NCBI GenBank assembly: GCA_002634395.1
Contig: NSJM01000023.1
Coordinates: forward strand, 1 to 38,511
Length of the DNA: 38,511 nucleotides
Direction: 5' to 3'
From: Candidatus Methylomirabilis sp.
GTDB lineage: Bacteria > Methylomirabilota > Methylomirabilia > Methylomirabilales > Methylomirabilaceae
Shown here: piece after piece, positions 7,912 to 16,904 of the stretch
Numbering within the stretch: position 1 is the first letter of the stretch
How the letters are laid out: each line of letters starts with the position of its first letter
The notes under the pieces: model-generated
Told to the model about the DNA's origin: nothing
What the model saw: only the letters and a program-made list of their open reading frames with translations
Databases searched by the model: none
Program-made: the position numbers and the translations under genes

Positions 7912-9363
7912 TCACCAAAGCCCGACGACCGAGGCCCTGGCTAACTCCAGAAACGGGCCTGGGTAGATGCCGATAGCGATGGTGGCGACCAGGGTCACGA
8001 ACAGCGCCAGCCGCAACGGTGCAGAAGAACTCAGGGTCAGGCCCTGTGGCGGCAGGTCCTGCATATACATCGCCACCACCACCTTCATGTAGTAGAAGAG
8101 CGAAATGGCTGAATTGATGACGGCAATGATCGCAAGCCAGACATACCCTCGTTCAATAGCGGCGCCGAACAGATAGAACTTCCCGACGAAGCCCGCGGTC
8201 GGAGGAACTCCCGCCAATGAAAGAAGGAAGATTAACATGACGGCGGCCGCCATCGGACTGCGCTGCGCCAGGCCGGTGAAGTCGTCAATGCGCTCCCCTT
8301 TCACCTCTCCTACGCAGAGCAGAATGACCATGGCAAAGGCGCCCAGTGTCATCATGGCGTAGATCAGGGTATACAGCAATACGGCGGAAATCCCCAGCTC
8401 CCGTCCCGCCACCAACCCGATCAGCAGGTACCCGATGTGGGCGATGGAGCTGTACGCCAGCATCCGCTTGATATTGCTCTGCGCGATTGCCACAACATTG
8501 CCGATCGTCATCGTGAGCAACGACAAGACATAAAAGAGAAGCGTCCAGCGATCCTGCAGGCCCGGAATGGCTACCAGAAAGACCCGCAAGAGAATGGCGA
8601 GACCGGCAACCTCTGAAGCGGCCGACAGAAGAGCCGCCACAGGGGTCGGAGCGCCTTCATACACGTCAGGGATATACATGTGGAACGGGACCGCCGCGAT
8701 CTTGAATCCAAATCCGGCGACCAGCATCACCATGCCCAGGATGAGCGCCGGATTCGAGAGAGTGTCCGCTGAGATCATCGAGGCGATCTCTCTCAGGCCG
8801 ATAGTACCGGTCAGGCCATACAACATGACAATGCCGTACAACATAATCGCGGAGGAAAACCCGCCCATCAGCAGGTACTTCAGGGCGGCTTCGCTGCTGC
8901 GTCGTTCTCGCTTCATAAAACCGGCCAGTATGTAGATGGAAATCGACATCATCTCCAGCCCGATGTAGAGGATCAGGAGATCGACAGCGCTGACCATCAA
9001 CATCATGCCGAGTGTGGCAAAGAGGATGAGAGGGTAGAACTCGCCTTTGTCGATCCGTTCGTTCTTCAGGTAGCCGATCGACATCAGCAGGATCAGCGCA
9101 GCAGAGACCAGGAATACGATCTTGAAGAAGAATGCGAACGGATCGCTGATATATTGCCCGCTGAAGGCGGACTGTGTCACCCCCCATTGGCGCATCAGGA
9201 CCATAAATGTGCCAAGCACGCCAACGATGCTCAGATATCCCAGCCAGTCTCGTCCGCCTTTAGGGGCGATGAAATCGAGCGCAAGGATCCCCATAGCCAC
9301 GAGGCTCAGGATCACCTCCGGCGAGGTTGTGGAGAGATCGGCCATGTTGAATACTTGAGTCAT
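7912..9363 (-). CDS. nuoN: NADH-quinone oxidoreductase subunit N, cluster 2
   Basis: Antiporter-like membrane subunit of complex I (483 aa, normal length). About 14 hydrophobic helices are seen; diagnostic segments include LLILYIGLEMMSISIYIL with the conserved Glu, FHMYIPDVYEGAPTPVAALL, and KRMLAYSSIAHIGY. ATG 9361-9363 overlaps the nuoM stop in an ATGA, so the two are coupled. It is the last gene of cluster 2 and is followed by a heptad repeat and then the promoter for the Fo genes. Confidence 0.95.
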   Translation of the reverse strand: MTQVFNMADLSTTSPEVILSLVAMGILALDFIAPKGGRDWLGYLSIVGVLGTFMVLMRQWGVTQSAFSGQYISDPFAFFFKIVFLVSAALILLMSIGYLKNERIDKGEFYPLILFATLGMMLMVSAVDLLILYIGLEMMSISIYILAGFMKRERRSSEAALKYLLMGGFSSAIMLYGIVMLYGLTGTIGLREIASMISADTLSNPALILGMVMLVAGFGFKIAAVPFHMYIPDVYEGAPTPVAALLSAASEVAGLAILLRVFLVAIPGLQDRWTLLFYVLSLLTMTIGNVVAIAQSNIKRMLAYSSIAHIGYLLIGLVAGRELGISAVLLYTLIYAMMTLGAFAMVILLCVGEVKGERIDDFTGLAQRSPMAAAVMLIFLLSLAGVPPTAGFVGKFYLFGAAIERGYVWLAIIAVINSAISLFYYMKVVVAMYMQDLPPQGLTLSSSAPLRLALFVTLVATIAIGIYPGPFLELARASVVGLW

Positions 9364-11024
9364 CGAGATCCTTCGACGTGGCTGGCCGCAGATCCCTTGA
9401 CGGGGAGGACTGACCCCTCGTGACCGGGCTCAGGGGCGACTTCGACCTGGCCTGCGGCGGGCGATGTTGACTCACTCAGGTATGGTTCGGTAGTCGTGAC
9501 CGTTTTATGCACCCGCGCCAGCACATAATTGACCGACGCCTCTGTCCGACTCAGGAATGGAGATGGGTAGAGACCGATCCAGAAACACATAATCACGATC
9601 GGCACAAGGGTGGTGAGCTCCCTGGCGCTCAGGTCGGGAAGATTCGCATTCTTGGGGTTTTCCAACGCCCCGAACATGGTCCGCTGAAAGAGCCACAGCA
9701 TATAGGCCGCGCCGAGCACGATTCCGGTCACGGCAAAGGCAGCATAGACATAATTGACCTTGAACGCGCCGACCAGAATCAAAAACTCTCCGATGAAGCC
9801 GTTCAGTCCGGGGAGTCCCATCGAAGAAAACATGATGATCGCAAAGAGGGTGGAGTAGACCGGCATCTGCTTGGATAGGCCCCCAAACTCCGAGATCTGT
9901 CTCGTATGTCGGCGATCATAGATCAGACCCACGATCAGGAAGAGCGCGCCGGTTGAGAGGCCGTGGTTGATCATCTGGATAATGGCGCCCTGAACTCCCT
10001 GGAAATTCAGGGCGAACATGCCCAACATCACAAACCCCATGTGGCTGACAGAGCTGTAGGCGATCAGTCGCTTCATGTCGGTCTGAACCATACAGACCAA
10101 CGCGCCGTAGATAATCGCGATGATCGACAGGGTCATAATCATCGGAACAAAGTGTTGGGTGGCCTCCGGAAGCATCGGCAGGTTGAACCGGATGAAACCG
10201 TATGTTCCCATCTTCAGAAGGACACCGGCTAGAATGACACTGCCCGCCGTCGGGGCATCGGTGTGCGCGTCAGGCAGCCAGGTATGGAAGGGAAACATCG
10301 GGACCTTGATGGCGAAGCCCAAAAAGAAGGCCAGCCAGACCAGGTCCTGAAACGACAACGGGATGCCCAGCAGCGTCACAACAGGAGTCGATGGATACGA
10401 CACCTTCATCAACTCAAAAATATCAAACGTGTAGGTTCCCGTCTCGGCGCCGTGATAGAAGTAGACGGCAAGGATCCCCAGCAGCATGATGACGCCGCCG
10501 AACAGCGTATACAGAAAGAACTTGATGGCCGAGTACAGGCGGCGATCGCTTCCCCAGATACCGATCAGGAAATACATCGGGACCAGCATCACTTCCCAAA
10601 AGATGTAGAAGAGAAAGAAGTCCATAGAGAAAAAGACCCCGAGCATGCCGGTCTCCAGCATCAGCATGAAGGCATAATACTCCTTCAACCTCATGCTCAC
10701 CGATTCCCATGAACAGACGACCGTAATAACGGAGAGGGATGTGGTCAACATGACCAGCCACAGGGTGATCCCGTCGAGACCGAAGAAGTAGGTCACACCA
10801 ATCGAGGGAATCCAGGAGACCTTCTCCACAAACTGCATCTCCGCAGTCGTCGAGTCGAAGTAGGCCGGGATCCAGAGGGACACCAGGAGGTCGGCTACTG
10901 TGAAGGCCAGGGCGGTCCAGCGGATGCCGTTTTTCGACTCCTTCGGGAGCAGCGCAAGCACGACTATCCCGACGAGGGGCAGATACGTCATCAGAGATAA
11001 GATGGGAAACTCAAGAGCATTCAT
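9360..11024 (-). CDS. nuoM: NADH-quinone oxidoreductase subunit M, cluster 2
   Basis: Antiporter-like proton-pumping subunit (554 aa). The conserved Glu is in FLFYIFWEVMLVPMYFL, and FHTWLPDAHTDAPTAGSVIL and KRLIAYSSVSHMGFVMLG are diagnostic. The core ends near VNYVLARV. It is followed by about 50 soluble, Ser/Pro/Glu-rich residues (from KTVTTTEP) that the family core lacks, so this is a C-terminal extension of unknown role. Start ATG 11022-11024. A spacer of 180 bases with CAGC heptads separates it from nuoL2. Confidence 0.95.
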   Translation of the reverse strand: MNALEFPILSLMTYLPLVGIVVLALLPKESKNGIRWTALAFTVADLLVSLWIPAYFDSTTAEMQFVEKVSWIPSIGVTYFFGLDGITLWLVMLTTSLSVITVVCSWESVSMRLKEYYAFMLMLETGMLGVFFSMDFFLFYIFWEVMLVPMYFLIGIWGSDRRLYSAIKFFLYTLFGGVIMLLGILAVYFYHGAETGTYTFDIFELMKVSYPSTPVVTLLGIPLSFQDLVWLAFFLGFAIKVPMFPFHTWLPDAHTDAPTAGSVILAGVLLKMGTYGFIRFNLPMLPEATQHFVPMIMTLSIIAIIYGALVCMVQTDMKRLIAYSSVSHMGFVMLGMFALNFQGVQGAIIQMINHGLSTGALFLIVGLIYDRRHTRQISEFGGLSKQMPVYSTLFAIIMFSSMGLPGLNGFIGEFLILVGAFKVNYVYAAFAVTGIVLGAAYMLWLFQRTMFGALENPKNANLPDLSARELTTLVPIVIMCFWIGLYPSPFLSRTEASVNYVLARVHKTVTTTEPYLSESTSPAAGQVEVAPEPGHEGSVLPVKGSAASHVEGSR

Positions 11025-11069
11025 ATGAACCGCAAACCTCCTGTCTCGGGTCCGACAACTGCAATCGGT

Positions 11070-11197
11070 ACTCAGCCGTCAGCGCTGAGCTTTCAGCGCA
11101 AACGCGTAGAGATAAAAGAGCCTCGCTATGCCGACAATGAGGACTCATATGCACGTCGATCATTCCCCCACATTGTACTGACTGCTGATAGCTGGGC
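11070..11197. repeat. Degenerate heptad repeat, CAGC flavour, inverted arms about 85 bases apart
   Basis: The left arm is actCAGC, cgtCAGC, gctGAGC, tttCAGC (11070-11097). The right arm is GCTGATA and GCTGGGC (11184-11197) continuing toward GAGCGC. The arms are of opposite orientation, and the right arm stops a few bases before the nuoL2 stop codon (11205-11207). The intervening 85 bases show no gene. Confidence 0.7.
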
Positions 11198-11204
11198 TGA
11201 GCGC

Positions 11205-13241
11205 TTACAAAAATAGATAGAACACCACCATGCCGACGATGCCAAGCGCCATGGCCAGAATGTAGTTCTGAATGGCTCCTGTCTGCAGCCTTCGCAGAGT
11301 AAAGCTTCCACCTTGAATCAGATCGGCGATGGCGTTGACCAGGCCATCAACAATCTTCATATCGTGCCAGGACGAGATCGCACTCAGCCGCATGGTCAGC
11401 CAGCTACTGCCGTTGACGGCGCCATCCACCACCCGAGCATCGACTCTCCACAGGAACCCACAGAAACGCTTACCAAAATCGATGAAGATCGCGTCGTATA
11501 GCTCATCGACCCAATACTTGTTCAGTAGCAGATTGTAGAGACCGCGCAGCTTGTCCGCCAGCGCCGCGGGTATATCCGGCCGTTTGACGTAGAACAGATA
11601 GGCGAGGCCGATCCCGGCCAGCGCAACCGCCAGCGAGACCGCGGCCATCACAAGCTCGGACGCGCCCGCCGCATGCCCGGCAGCCGCAGCCATTGCATGC
11701 TCGGCACCCCCTTCCATCGCATGCTCGACGGCCTCGCCGACACCATGCCCGGCAGCCGCCTCTGATCCGTGAGCAGCCTCAAAGATCGGCGCAACGAATT
11801 TGTGAAAGAGCCCATGATCCGGGGGGAATCCGAGCGCCAGTCCCGCAAACACCGAAAGGACGCCGAGCACCAGCAGCGGATACGCCATGTTCGGCGGCGA
11901 TTCGTGCAGGTGATGGGCGGTATGGTGGTCACCGCGAAAATGCCCCGTGAAAACCTGGAAGAACAGCCTGAACATGTAGAAGGCTGTCAGGAAGGCGCCG
12001 ATCAGCCCCAAAAGCCAGGGGATCGTGAGGCCACGCACAAAGGCATTGAATAGAATCTCATCCTTGGACCAGAAACCCGCCAAGGGGAAGATCCCGGCGT
12101 TCGCCAGCGAGGCCAGCAGGAAGGTCCATGTGGTAATCGGCATCGCCTTCCGCAGCCCGCCCATCTTTCTCATGTCCTGCTCGCCATGCAATGAGTGAAT
12201 GACCGAACCGCAGCCAAGAAACAGGAGCGCTTTGAAGAAGGCATGCGTCCCGAGGTGAAATACCGCGGATGGGTAGGCGCCGGCCCCGGCGCCCAGAAAC
12301 ATGTAGCCGAGCTGGGAGATCGTGGAGTAGGCCACGACCCGCTTGATATCGTTCTGAACCAGCGCGATGGTCGCCGCGAAGACGGCAGTCAGCGCACCGA
12401 CCCAGGCCACGACTTCGAGGCTGAACGGGGCCAGATTGAACAGGGCATTCGACCGGGCCACCATATAGACGCCCGCCGTCACCATCGTGGCGGCATGGAT
12501 CAACGCGGAGACCGGTGTAGGTCCCTCCATGGCGTCGGGAAGCCAGACATACAGCGGGAGCTGGGCCGACTTGCCTGTCGCGCCCACGAACAGCAGTAGC
12601 GTGATGGTGGTGTAGATCCCCGCGCCCAGCGCGGGATCGATGGCCGCAAACACCTCCGTGTACTTCAACGACCCGAAGGTGGTCCAGATAAAGAAGAGTC
12701 CGAGTATAAATCCGGCGTCGCCGATTCGGTTGACGACAAACGCCTTCTTGCCGGCATCGGCAGCCGATTTTTTCTCATACCAGAAGCCGATCAGCAGATA
12801 CGAGCAGAGCCCGACACCCTCCCACCCCAGGAACATCAGCAGGTAGTTGTTGGCCAGGACCAGTATCAGCATCGAGAACATGAACAGATTGAGGTAGGTG
12901 AAGAAGCGGGCGTAGCCTCGATCACCGTGCATATAGCCGATCGAGTAGACATGGATGAGGAACCCGACAAACGTCACCACCAGCATCATGACGGTGGAGA
13001 GCGGGTCGACCAGGAACCCGATCGGCACCTTGAGGTCGCCGACGTTCAGCCATGGATAGACGTCCCAGTCGAGCGTCGCGCCACCCAACGTCTGGAAGAA
13101 CACGACAAACGCCACAAGGCACGACAGCCCCGCAGCCGGGACCGCGATCAGATGGGCCCGCTCCTTGATCCAGGCGCCGAACAGCCCATTGATCAGGACG
13201 CCGATCAGCGGCAGCAACGGGACAAGCGCAACCAGTTTCAT
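11205..13241 (-). CDS. nuoL: NADH-quinone oxidoreductase subunit L, cluster 2
   Basis: Largest antiporter-like subunit of complex I (678 aa), with the long lateral helix and final helix at the C-terminus (ending VGMVVFYLFL). Diagnostic segments are FLGWEGVGLCSYLLIGFW, VWLPDAMEGPTPVSALIHAA and KRVVAYSTISQLGYMFLG. A stretch of about 40 residues (about 487-527) is very rich in Ala, Gly, His, Glu and Met, with near-repeats of the kind EHAMEGGAEHAM, in the loop before the C-terminal helices. I do not know this from typical NuoL. ATG 13239-13241 has an AGGA site 7 bases upstream. It is flanked by heptad repeats on both sides. Confidence 0.96.
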   Translation of the reverse strand: MKLVALVPLLPLIGVLINGLFGAWIKERAHLIAVPAAGLSCLVAFVVFFQTLGGATLDWDVYPWLNVGDLKVPIGFLVDPLSTVMMLVVTFVGFLIHVYSIGYMHGDRGYARFFTYLNLFMFSMLILVLANNYLLMFLGWEGVGLCSYLLIGFWYEKKSAADAGKKAFVVNRIGDAGFILGLFFIWTTFGSLKYTEVFAAIDPALGAGIYTTITLLLFVGATGKSAQLPLYVWLPDAMEGPTPVSALIHAATMVTAGVYMVARSNALFNLAPFSLEVVAWVGALTAVFAATIALVQNDIKRVVAYSTISQLGYMFLGAGAGAYPSAVFHLGTHAFFKALLFLGCGSVIHSLHGEQDMRKMGGLRKAMPITTWTFLLASLANAGIFPLAGFWSKDEILFNAFVRGLTIPWLLGLIGAFLTAFYMFRLFFQVFTGHFRGDHHTAHHLHESPPNMAYPLLVLGVLSVFAGLALGFPPDHGLFHKFVAPIFEAAHGSEAAAGHGVGEAVEHAMEGGAEHAMAAAAGHAAGASELVMAAVSLAVALAGIGLAYLFYVKRPDIPAALADKLRGLYNLLLNKYWVDELYDAIFIDFGKRFCGFLWRVDARVVDGAVNGSSWLTMRLSAISSWHDMKIVDGLVNAIADLIQGGSFTLRRLQTGAIQNYILAMALGIVGMVVFYLFL

Positions 13242-13264
13242 TTCAATTCCTGTTGATCCGTGCA

Positions 13265-13357
13265 GCGTTCAATGTTCTATGTTCAAAGTTCGGGGTTCGA
13301 GGCTCAACGTTGAACATTGCACGTTGAACGTAGAACTTTGAACGTTGAACCTTGAAC
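13265..13357. repeat. Degenerate heptad repeat, GTTC flavour, best-preserved copy
   Basis: Strict 7-bp phase. The left arm is gcGTTCA, atGTTCT, atGTTCA, aaGTTCG, ggGTTCG, agGCTCA (13265-13306). The centre is CGTTGAACATTGCAC-like. The right arm is gttGAAC, gtaGAAC, tttGAAC, gttGAAC, cttGAAC (13323-13357). The arms are inverted and can pair imperfectly over most of their length. It fills the nuoK2-nuoL2 spacer. Confidence 0.8.
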
Positions 13358-13361
13358 ACAG

Positions 13362-13670
13362 TTACCATTTCATCAGGTTGATTTCGTCGACGTTGATAGT
13401 CTGAAAGTTCCGGTACAGCCCGAGGACGATCGCCAGCCCCACCGCGGCCTCGGCGGCCGCCACAGTAATGACAAAGATGGCGAAGATCTGCCCCTGCATG
13501 AGCGACTGGGGTAGATACCGGGAAAACGCCACAAAATTCAGATTGACTGCATTGAACATCAGCTCCAACGCCATCAGTATGCCGACGGCATTGCGACGGG
13601 TCAGGGCCCCGAACATCCCGATGCCAAACAATATCACGCTAAGAATCAGATAGTACGACAGCGGCACCAT
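13362..13670 (-). CDS. nuoK: NADH-quinone oxidoreductase subunit K, cluster 2
   Basis: Small membrane subunit (102 aa). The conserved glutamates are in [19 protein letters not shown] and [16 protein letters not shown], and the C-terminus [10 protein letters not shown] is typical. ATG 13668-13670 lies 3 bases after the nuoJ2 stop. It is followed by the best-preserved heptad array rather than directly by nuoL. Confidence 0.95.
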   Translation of the reverse strand: MVPLSYYLILSVILFGIGMFGALTRRNAVGILMALELMFNAVNLNFVAFSRYLPQSLMQGQIFAIFVITVAAAEAAVGLAIVLGLYRNFQTINVDEINLMKW

Positions 13671-13673
13671 CCG

Positions 13674-14186
13674 TCAGTCCTTCCCCCGCTCGCGTCGAGC
13701 CAGAATGATGGCGCCCACCATGGCCGCCAGCAGTAGAAGCGATACCACCTCAAACGGCAGGACGTAGGTAGTCAGCAGGAGCTTCCCGATCGAGGCGGTG
13801 TTATCCGACATCGTCAGAGGCGGCACCAGGGCGGGAAAGCCTTTCAGGTTGGCATAGGTCAGGAGCCCGACGATCGCGAGGACCACCACCGCGGCAATCC
13901 CCACCTGCTCGTTCATAATCTTGACCCCGCCGGCCGAGATCCGACTGGTCAACATGATCGCGAACAGCAGGAGGATGGTGATCCCTCCCACGTACAGCAG
14001 CACCTGCGCGGCCGCCAGAAATTCGGCATCAAGCAGGACAAACAGCGCGGCAACGCCGAAGAAGGCAAAGACTAATGCGATGGCGCAATGCACGATGTTT
14101 TTGGCCAGGACCACCAGCAGAGAGGCTCCCACCGTAAAGGCCGCCATCAGGAAGAATACAACGTGAGTCACAGTCACAAGCGTCAC
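13674..14186 (-). CDS. nuoJ: NADH-quinone oxidoreductase subunit J, cluster 2
   Basis: Membrane subunit with five helices (170 aa from GTG 14184-14186). The family segments DAEFLAAAQVLLYVGGITIL and VLPFEVVSLLLLAAMVGAI are seen. A second in-frame GTG at 14175-14177 is 8 bases after a GGGGGAG site and may be the true start (167 aa). It follows nuoH2 by 9 bases, so again nuoI is missing between H and J. Confidence 0.93.
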   Translation of the reverse strand: MTLVTVTHVVFFLMAAFTVGASLLVVLAKNIVHCAIALVFAFFGVAALFVLLDAEFLAAAQVLLYVGGITILLLFAIMLTSRISAGGVKIMNEQVGIAAVVVLAIVGLLTYANLKGFPALVPPLTMSDNTASIGKLLLTTYVLPFEVVSLLLLAAMVGAIILARRERGKD

Positions 14187-14195
14187 TCCCCCGTG

Positions 14196-15203
14196 CTAAT
14201 AATCTTTTAACACCAGGATCAATCCGGTAATCCCCATATTCAGCAAGGCCAGCGGCAGTAGGAACTTCCATCCCAGATTCATGAGTTGATCGACCCGCAG
14301 CCTGGCTAATGTCCAGCGCAGCCACATCATGACGAAAATAATGAAATAGGTCTTCAGCAGGAACCAGAGCCACCCCGGCAGCAGCGGCCCGTGCCACCCG
14401 CCGAGAAACAGCGTGGTGGCGATGGCTGAGACCACGAACATATTGGCGTACTCCGCCAGGAAGAATATGGCAAACCGCATCCCGCTGTACTCGACATGAA
14501 AACCGGCCACCAGCTCCGACTCGGCCTCCGGGATGTCAAACGGCGTCCGGTTGCATTCGGCAATCGCCGCCGTCAGATAGATCAGGAAGCCGAGCAGTTG
14601 CGGAACCACAAACCACATCCCCTCCTGCGCCTCTACAATTCGGGTCATGCTCATCGAGCCGACCGTCATGATGACCCCGATCACCGAGAGCACAAGAGGG
14701 ACTTCGTAGCTGACCGCCTGAGCCGCTGAGCGGATGGCGCCCAGGACCGAATATTTATTATTCGAACTCCAGCCGGCCATAATGATCCCCACGACCGTCA
14801 GAGAGGAGATCGAAATGTAGAAGAGGACGCCGATGTTCAGGTCGCCCGCGATAAGGCCCGGACCGAACGGAATAATCACAAACGCGGCGAGCGAGGCCGC
14901 AAAGACCACCATCGGCGCCAGGGCAAATACTAATCGGTCGGCTCCAGCCGGGATGATATCCTCCTTAAGGAGGAGCTTGAGTCCATCGGCGATACTCTGG
15001 GCCCAGCCGTGCCAGCCGCCGACCCGCATCGGCCCGAAGCGGACCTGGATGTGGGCGCTGATTTTCCGCTCCCACCAGACCATAAACATCACGGAGACGG
15101 CGGTAAAGATAAGAACAGCCGTGGCCACCGACAGCATCACGATCAACTGGGAGACCGTAAGGGGTAGACCCCACGCACTTAAGATGTCGTAAACGGGCTC
15201 CAT
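14196..15203 (-). CDS. nuoH: NADH-quinone oxidoreductase subunit H, cluster 2
   Basis: Quinone-chamber membrane subunit (335 aa). Typical segments are RFGPMRVGGWHGWAQSIADG, AECNRTPFDIPEAESELVAG and FHVEYSGMRFAIFFLAEY. ATG 15201-15203 (MEPVYDIL) is chosen over TTG 15204-15206. It follows nuoD2 with a 77-base spacer of TTAAG/CACT heptads. It differs from NuoH1 throughout, so the two clusters are old paralogues or come from different sources. Confidence 0.95.
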   Translation of the reverse strand: MEPVYDILSAWGLPLTVSQLIVMLSVATAVLIFTAVSVMFMVWWERKISAHIQVRFGPMRVGGWHGWAQSIADGLKLLLKEDIIPAGADRLVFALAPMVVFAASLAAFVIIPFGPGLIAGDLNIGVLFYISISSLTVVGIIMAGWSSNNKYSVLGAIRSAAQAVSYEVPLVLSVIGVIMTVGSMSMTRIVEAQEGMWFVVPQLLGFLIYLTAAIAECNRTPFDIPEAESELVAGFHVEYSGMRFAIFFLAEYANMFVVSAIATTLFLGGWHGPLLPGWLWFLLKTYFIIFVMMWLRWTLARLRVDQLMNLGWKFLLPLALLNMGITGLILVLKDY

Positions 15204-15224
15204 CAATCTTCCCTGCTCACACGA

Positions 15225-15279
15225 GTGTTAATGCTAAGCGTTAAGTGTTAAGTTTCGTCACTCGACACTGAACACTGTT
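15225..15279. repeat. Degenerate heptad repeat, TTAAG/CACT flavour
   Basis: Units gtgTTAA, tgcTAAG, cgTTAAG, tgTTAAG (15225-15252) are followed by cactCGA, cactGAA, cactGTT (15259-15279). The second set read in reverse complement gives nnnAGTG, which matches the AAGTGTT phase of the first. It has the same architecture as the GTTC and CAGC arrays but an unrelated sequence. It lies between nuoD2 and nuoH2. Confidence 0.65.
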
Positions 15280-15280
15280 T

Positions 15281-16414
15281 TTAGCGATCCACCTCGCCCA
15301 GCACGATGTCGAAACTCCCCAGGATGGCCACAAGATCCGCAACGAGGCAGCCGGTGCCGACTACGGGCAGCACGCTTAGGTTAACAAAGGTCGGAGAGCG
15401 AACCTTATACCGGTACGGCTTTTCAGAGCCGTCGGATACAATATAGAACCCCAGCTCACCCCTGGGCGTCTCCACCCTGCTGTAGATGTCTCCGACCGGC
15501 GGCTTCAGCTTCTTCGGCATCTTCGCTATGATCTCGCCGGACGGCAGACCCTGGAGGGCTTGCTCAATGATCTTCACGCTCTCTTCCATCTCGATCCGTC
15601 TGACCATATAGCGGTCCCAGACGTCGCCGGAGGTCCCCACCGGGATGTCAAACTCAAAACGATCGTAGATAGAGTATGGATCGTTTCGGCGCAGGTCCCA
15701 CTTGACTCCGGAGCCGCGGAGCACCGGCCCGCTGATGGCATAGTTAATGGCCGTCTTAGGGTCGAGTATGCCGAGACCTTGCACCCGTTTTTGGAAGATG
15801 ATGTTGTCGGTCATCACGGCATCGTACTCCGGCAGGCGCGGCTTAAACCATTCCAGGAACGCCTTACAGTCGGCCACGAAGGAATCCGGGAGGTCCAATG
15901 GCATCCCGCCGATCCGGTAGAAGGCGTAGTTCAGTCGTTGACCGCAGACCGATTCGAACAGATCCAGGATCTTTTCACGCTCCCGGAAGCAGTACAAGAA
16001 GATCGTGAAGTTACCCAGGTCGAGTCCGAAGGTCCCCAGCCAGATCAGGTGGCTGGCGATTCGCTGCAGCTCGCCCAGGATGACCCGCATATATTCAGCC
16101 CGTTCCGGTACGGCAATCCCCAGGTGCCGCTCCATCGTCAACACAAAGCCCCAGTTGTTATACATCGAGGCCAGATAGTCCAGCCGATCGGTGTACGGAA
16201 TGATCTGCGTATAGATGCGGTTCTCACCGATCTTTTCATGACAGCGGTGCAGGTAGCCGATGTACGGAACTACCTCGGTGACCACCTCGCCATCCAGCTT
16301 CAACAGGAGGCGAAGCACGCCGTGCGTGCTGGGGTGCTGCGGCCCCATGTTGACGTACATCTCCTCCATCGTCTCATGGGAGGGCTCAGCAATCTCCATC
16401 TCGTGCGGATTCAT
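15281..16414 (-). CDS. nuoD: NADH-quinone oxidoreductase subunit D, cluster 2
   Basis: The 49-kDa-type subunit with the quinone site (377 aa). NMGPQHPSTHGVLRLLLKLDGE, the DRLDYL motif and the end FDIVLGEVDR are present. ATG 16412-16414 gives an N-terminal extension MNPHEMEIAEPSHETMEE before the core. The variant segments around SMYNNWGFVLTMERHLGI set it apart from NuoD1. It lies 25 bases after nuoC2. Without NuoE/F in this cluster, the natural electron donor may be something other than NADH. Confidence 0.95.
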   Translation of the reverse strand: MNPHEMEIAEPSHETMEEMYVNMGPQHPSTHGVLRLLLKLDGEVVTEVVPYIGYLHRCHEKIGENRIYTQIIPYTDRLDYLASMYNNWGFVLTMERHLGIAVPERAEYMRVILGELQRIASHLIWLGTFGLDLGNFTIFLYCFREREKILDLFESVCGQRLNYAFYRIGGMPLDLPDSFVADCKAFLEWFKPRLPEYDAVMTDNIIFQKRVQGLGILDPKTAINYAISGPVLRGSGVKWDLRRNDPYSIYDRFEFDIPVGTSGDVWDRYMVRRIEMEESVKIIEQALQGLPSGEIIAKMPKKLKPPVGDIYSRVETPRGELGFYIVSDGSEKPYRYKVRSPTFVNLSVLPVVGTGCLVADLVAILGSFDIVLGEVDR

Positions 16415-16439
16415 CTGCCTGCCTCAACGACACTGATCA

Positions 16440-16904
16440 TTACACCGGCTCATACGGGACCAGCCGTTCGTCCTGATAGTCTTTGCGCAACGGATACCCG
16501 ACCCAATCCTCAGAAAGCAGAATCCGCCGGAGGTCCGGATGACCATCAAAGCGGATCCCCATCATGTCGAACGCCTCCCGTTCATGCCAGTCTGCCGTGC
16601 CCCACAGCGACGCCACGCTCCGGATGATCGGATCCTCACGCGGAACCCGTGCCCTCACCAGGGCCTTTGTCGATAGCGACAGGGAGGAGAGGTTATACAC
16701 CACCTCAAGTTCGCCGCTCGCAATCCTGTCCACCGCACTCAGGCAGTTCAGATAGTCGAGCCCTATCCCTTTCAGCGTCATCAGGATTTCGTAATTCTTC
16801 TCCGGATGGATATCGATTCGAGCCTCGACACCCTTGACCTCTGAGGCCGTTACGGCATCGCCGAACTGCGACTTGATGGTGTCGATAACCTCATCCGGCG
16901 TCAT
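16440..16904 (-). CDS. nuoC: NADH-quinone oxidoreductase subunit C, cluster 2
   Basis: The 30-kDa-type subunit (154 aa) from ATG 16902-16904, whose first base is shared with the nuoA2 stop (TGATG). It carries [31 protein letters not shown] and YPLRKDYQDE. A longer frame to 17132 overlaps nuoA2 and is not real. As in cluster 1 the A-C junction leaves no room for nuoB. Confidence 0.93.
   Translation of the reverse strand: MTPDEVIDTIKSQFGDAVTASEVKGVEARIDIHPEKNYEILMTLKGIGLDYLNCLSAVDRIASGELEVVYNLSSLSLSTKALVRARVPREDPIIRSVASLWGTADWHEREAFDMMGIRFDGHPDLRRILLSEDWVGYPLRKDYQDERLVPYEPV

Noticed and set aside
13265-13357. CRISPR array
   Set aside because: Units are 7 bases, degenerate and without spacers, and they switch orientation in the middle.
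15560-16627. Long plus-strand ORF of 355 codons
   Set aside because: It is the exact antisense of nuoD2 and the end of nuoC2. It has no ribosome site, and its composition mirrors the real genes.
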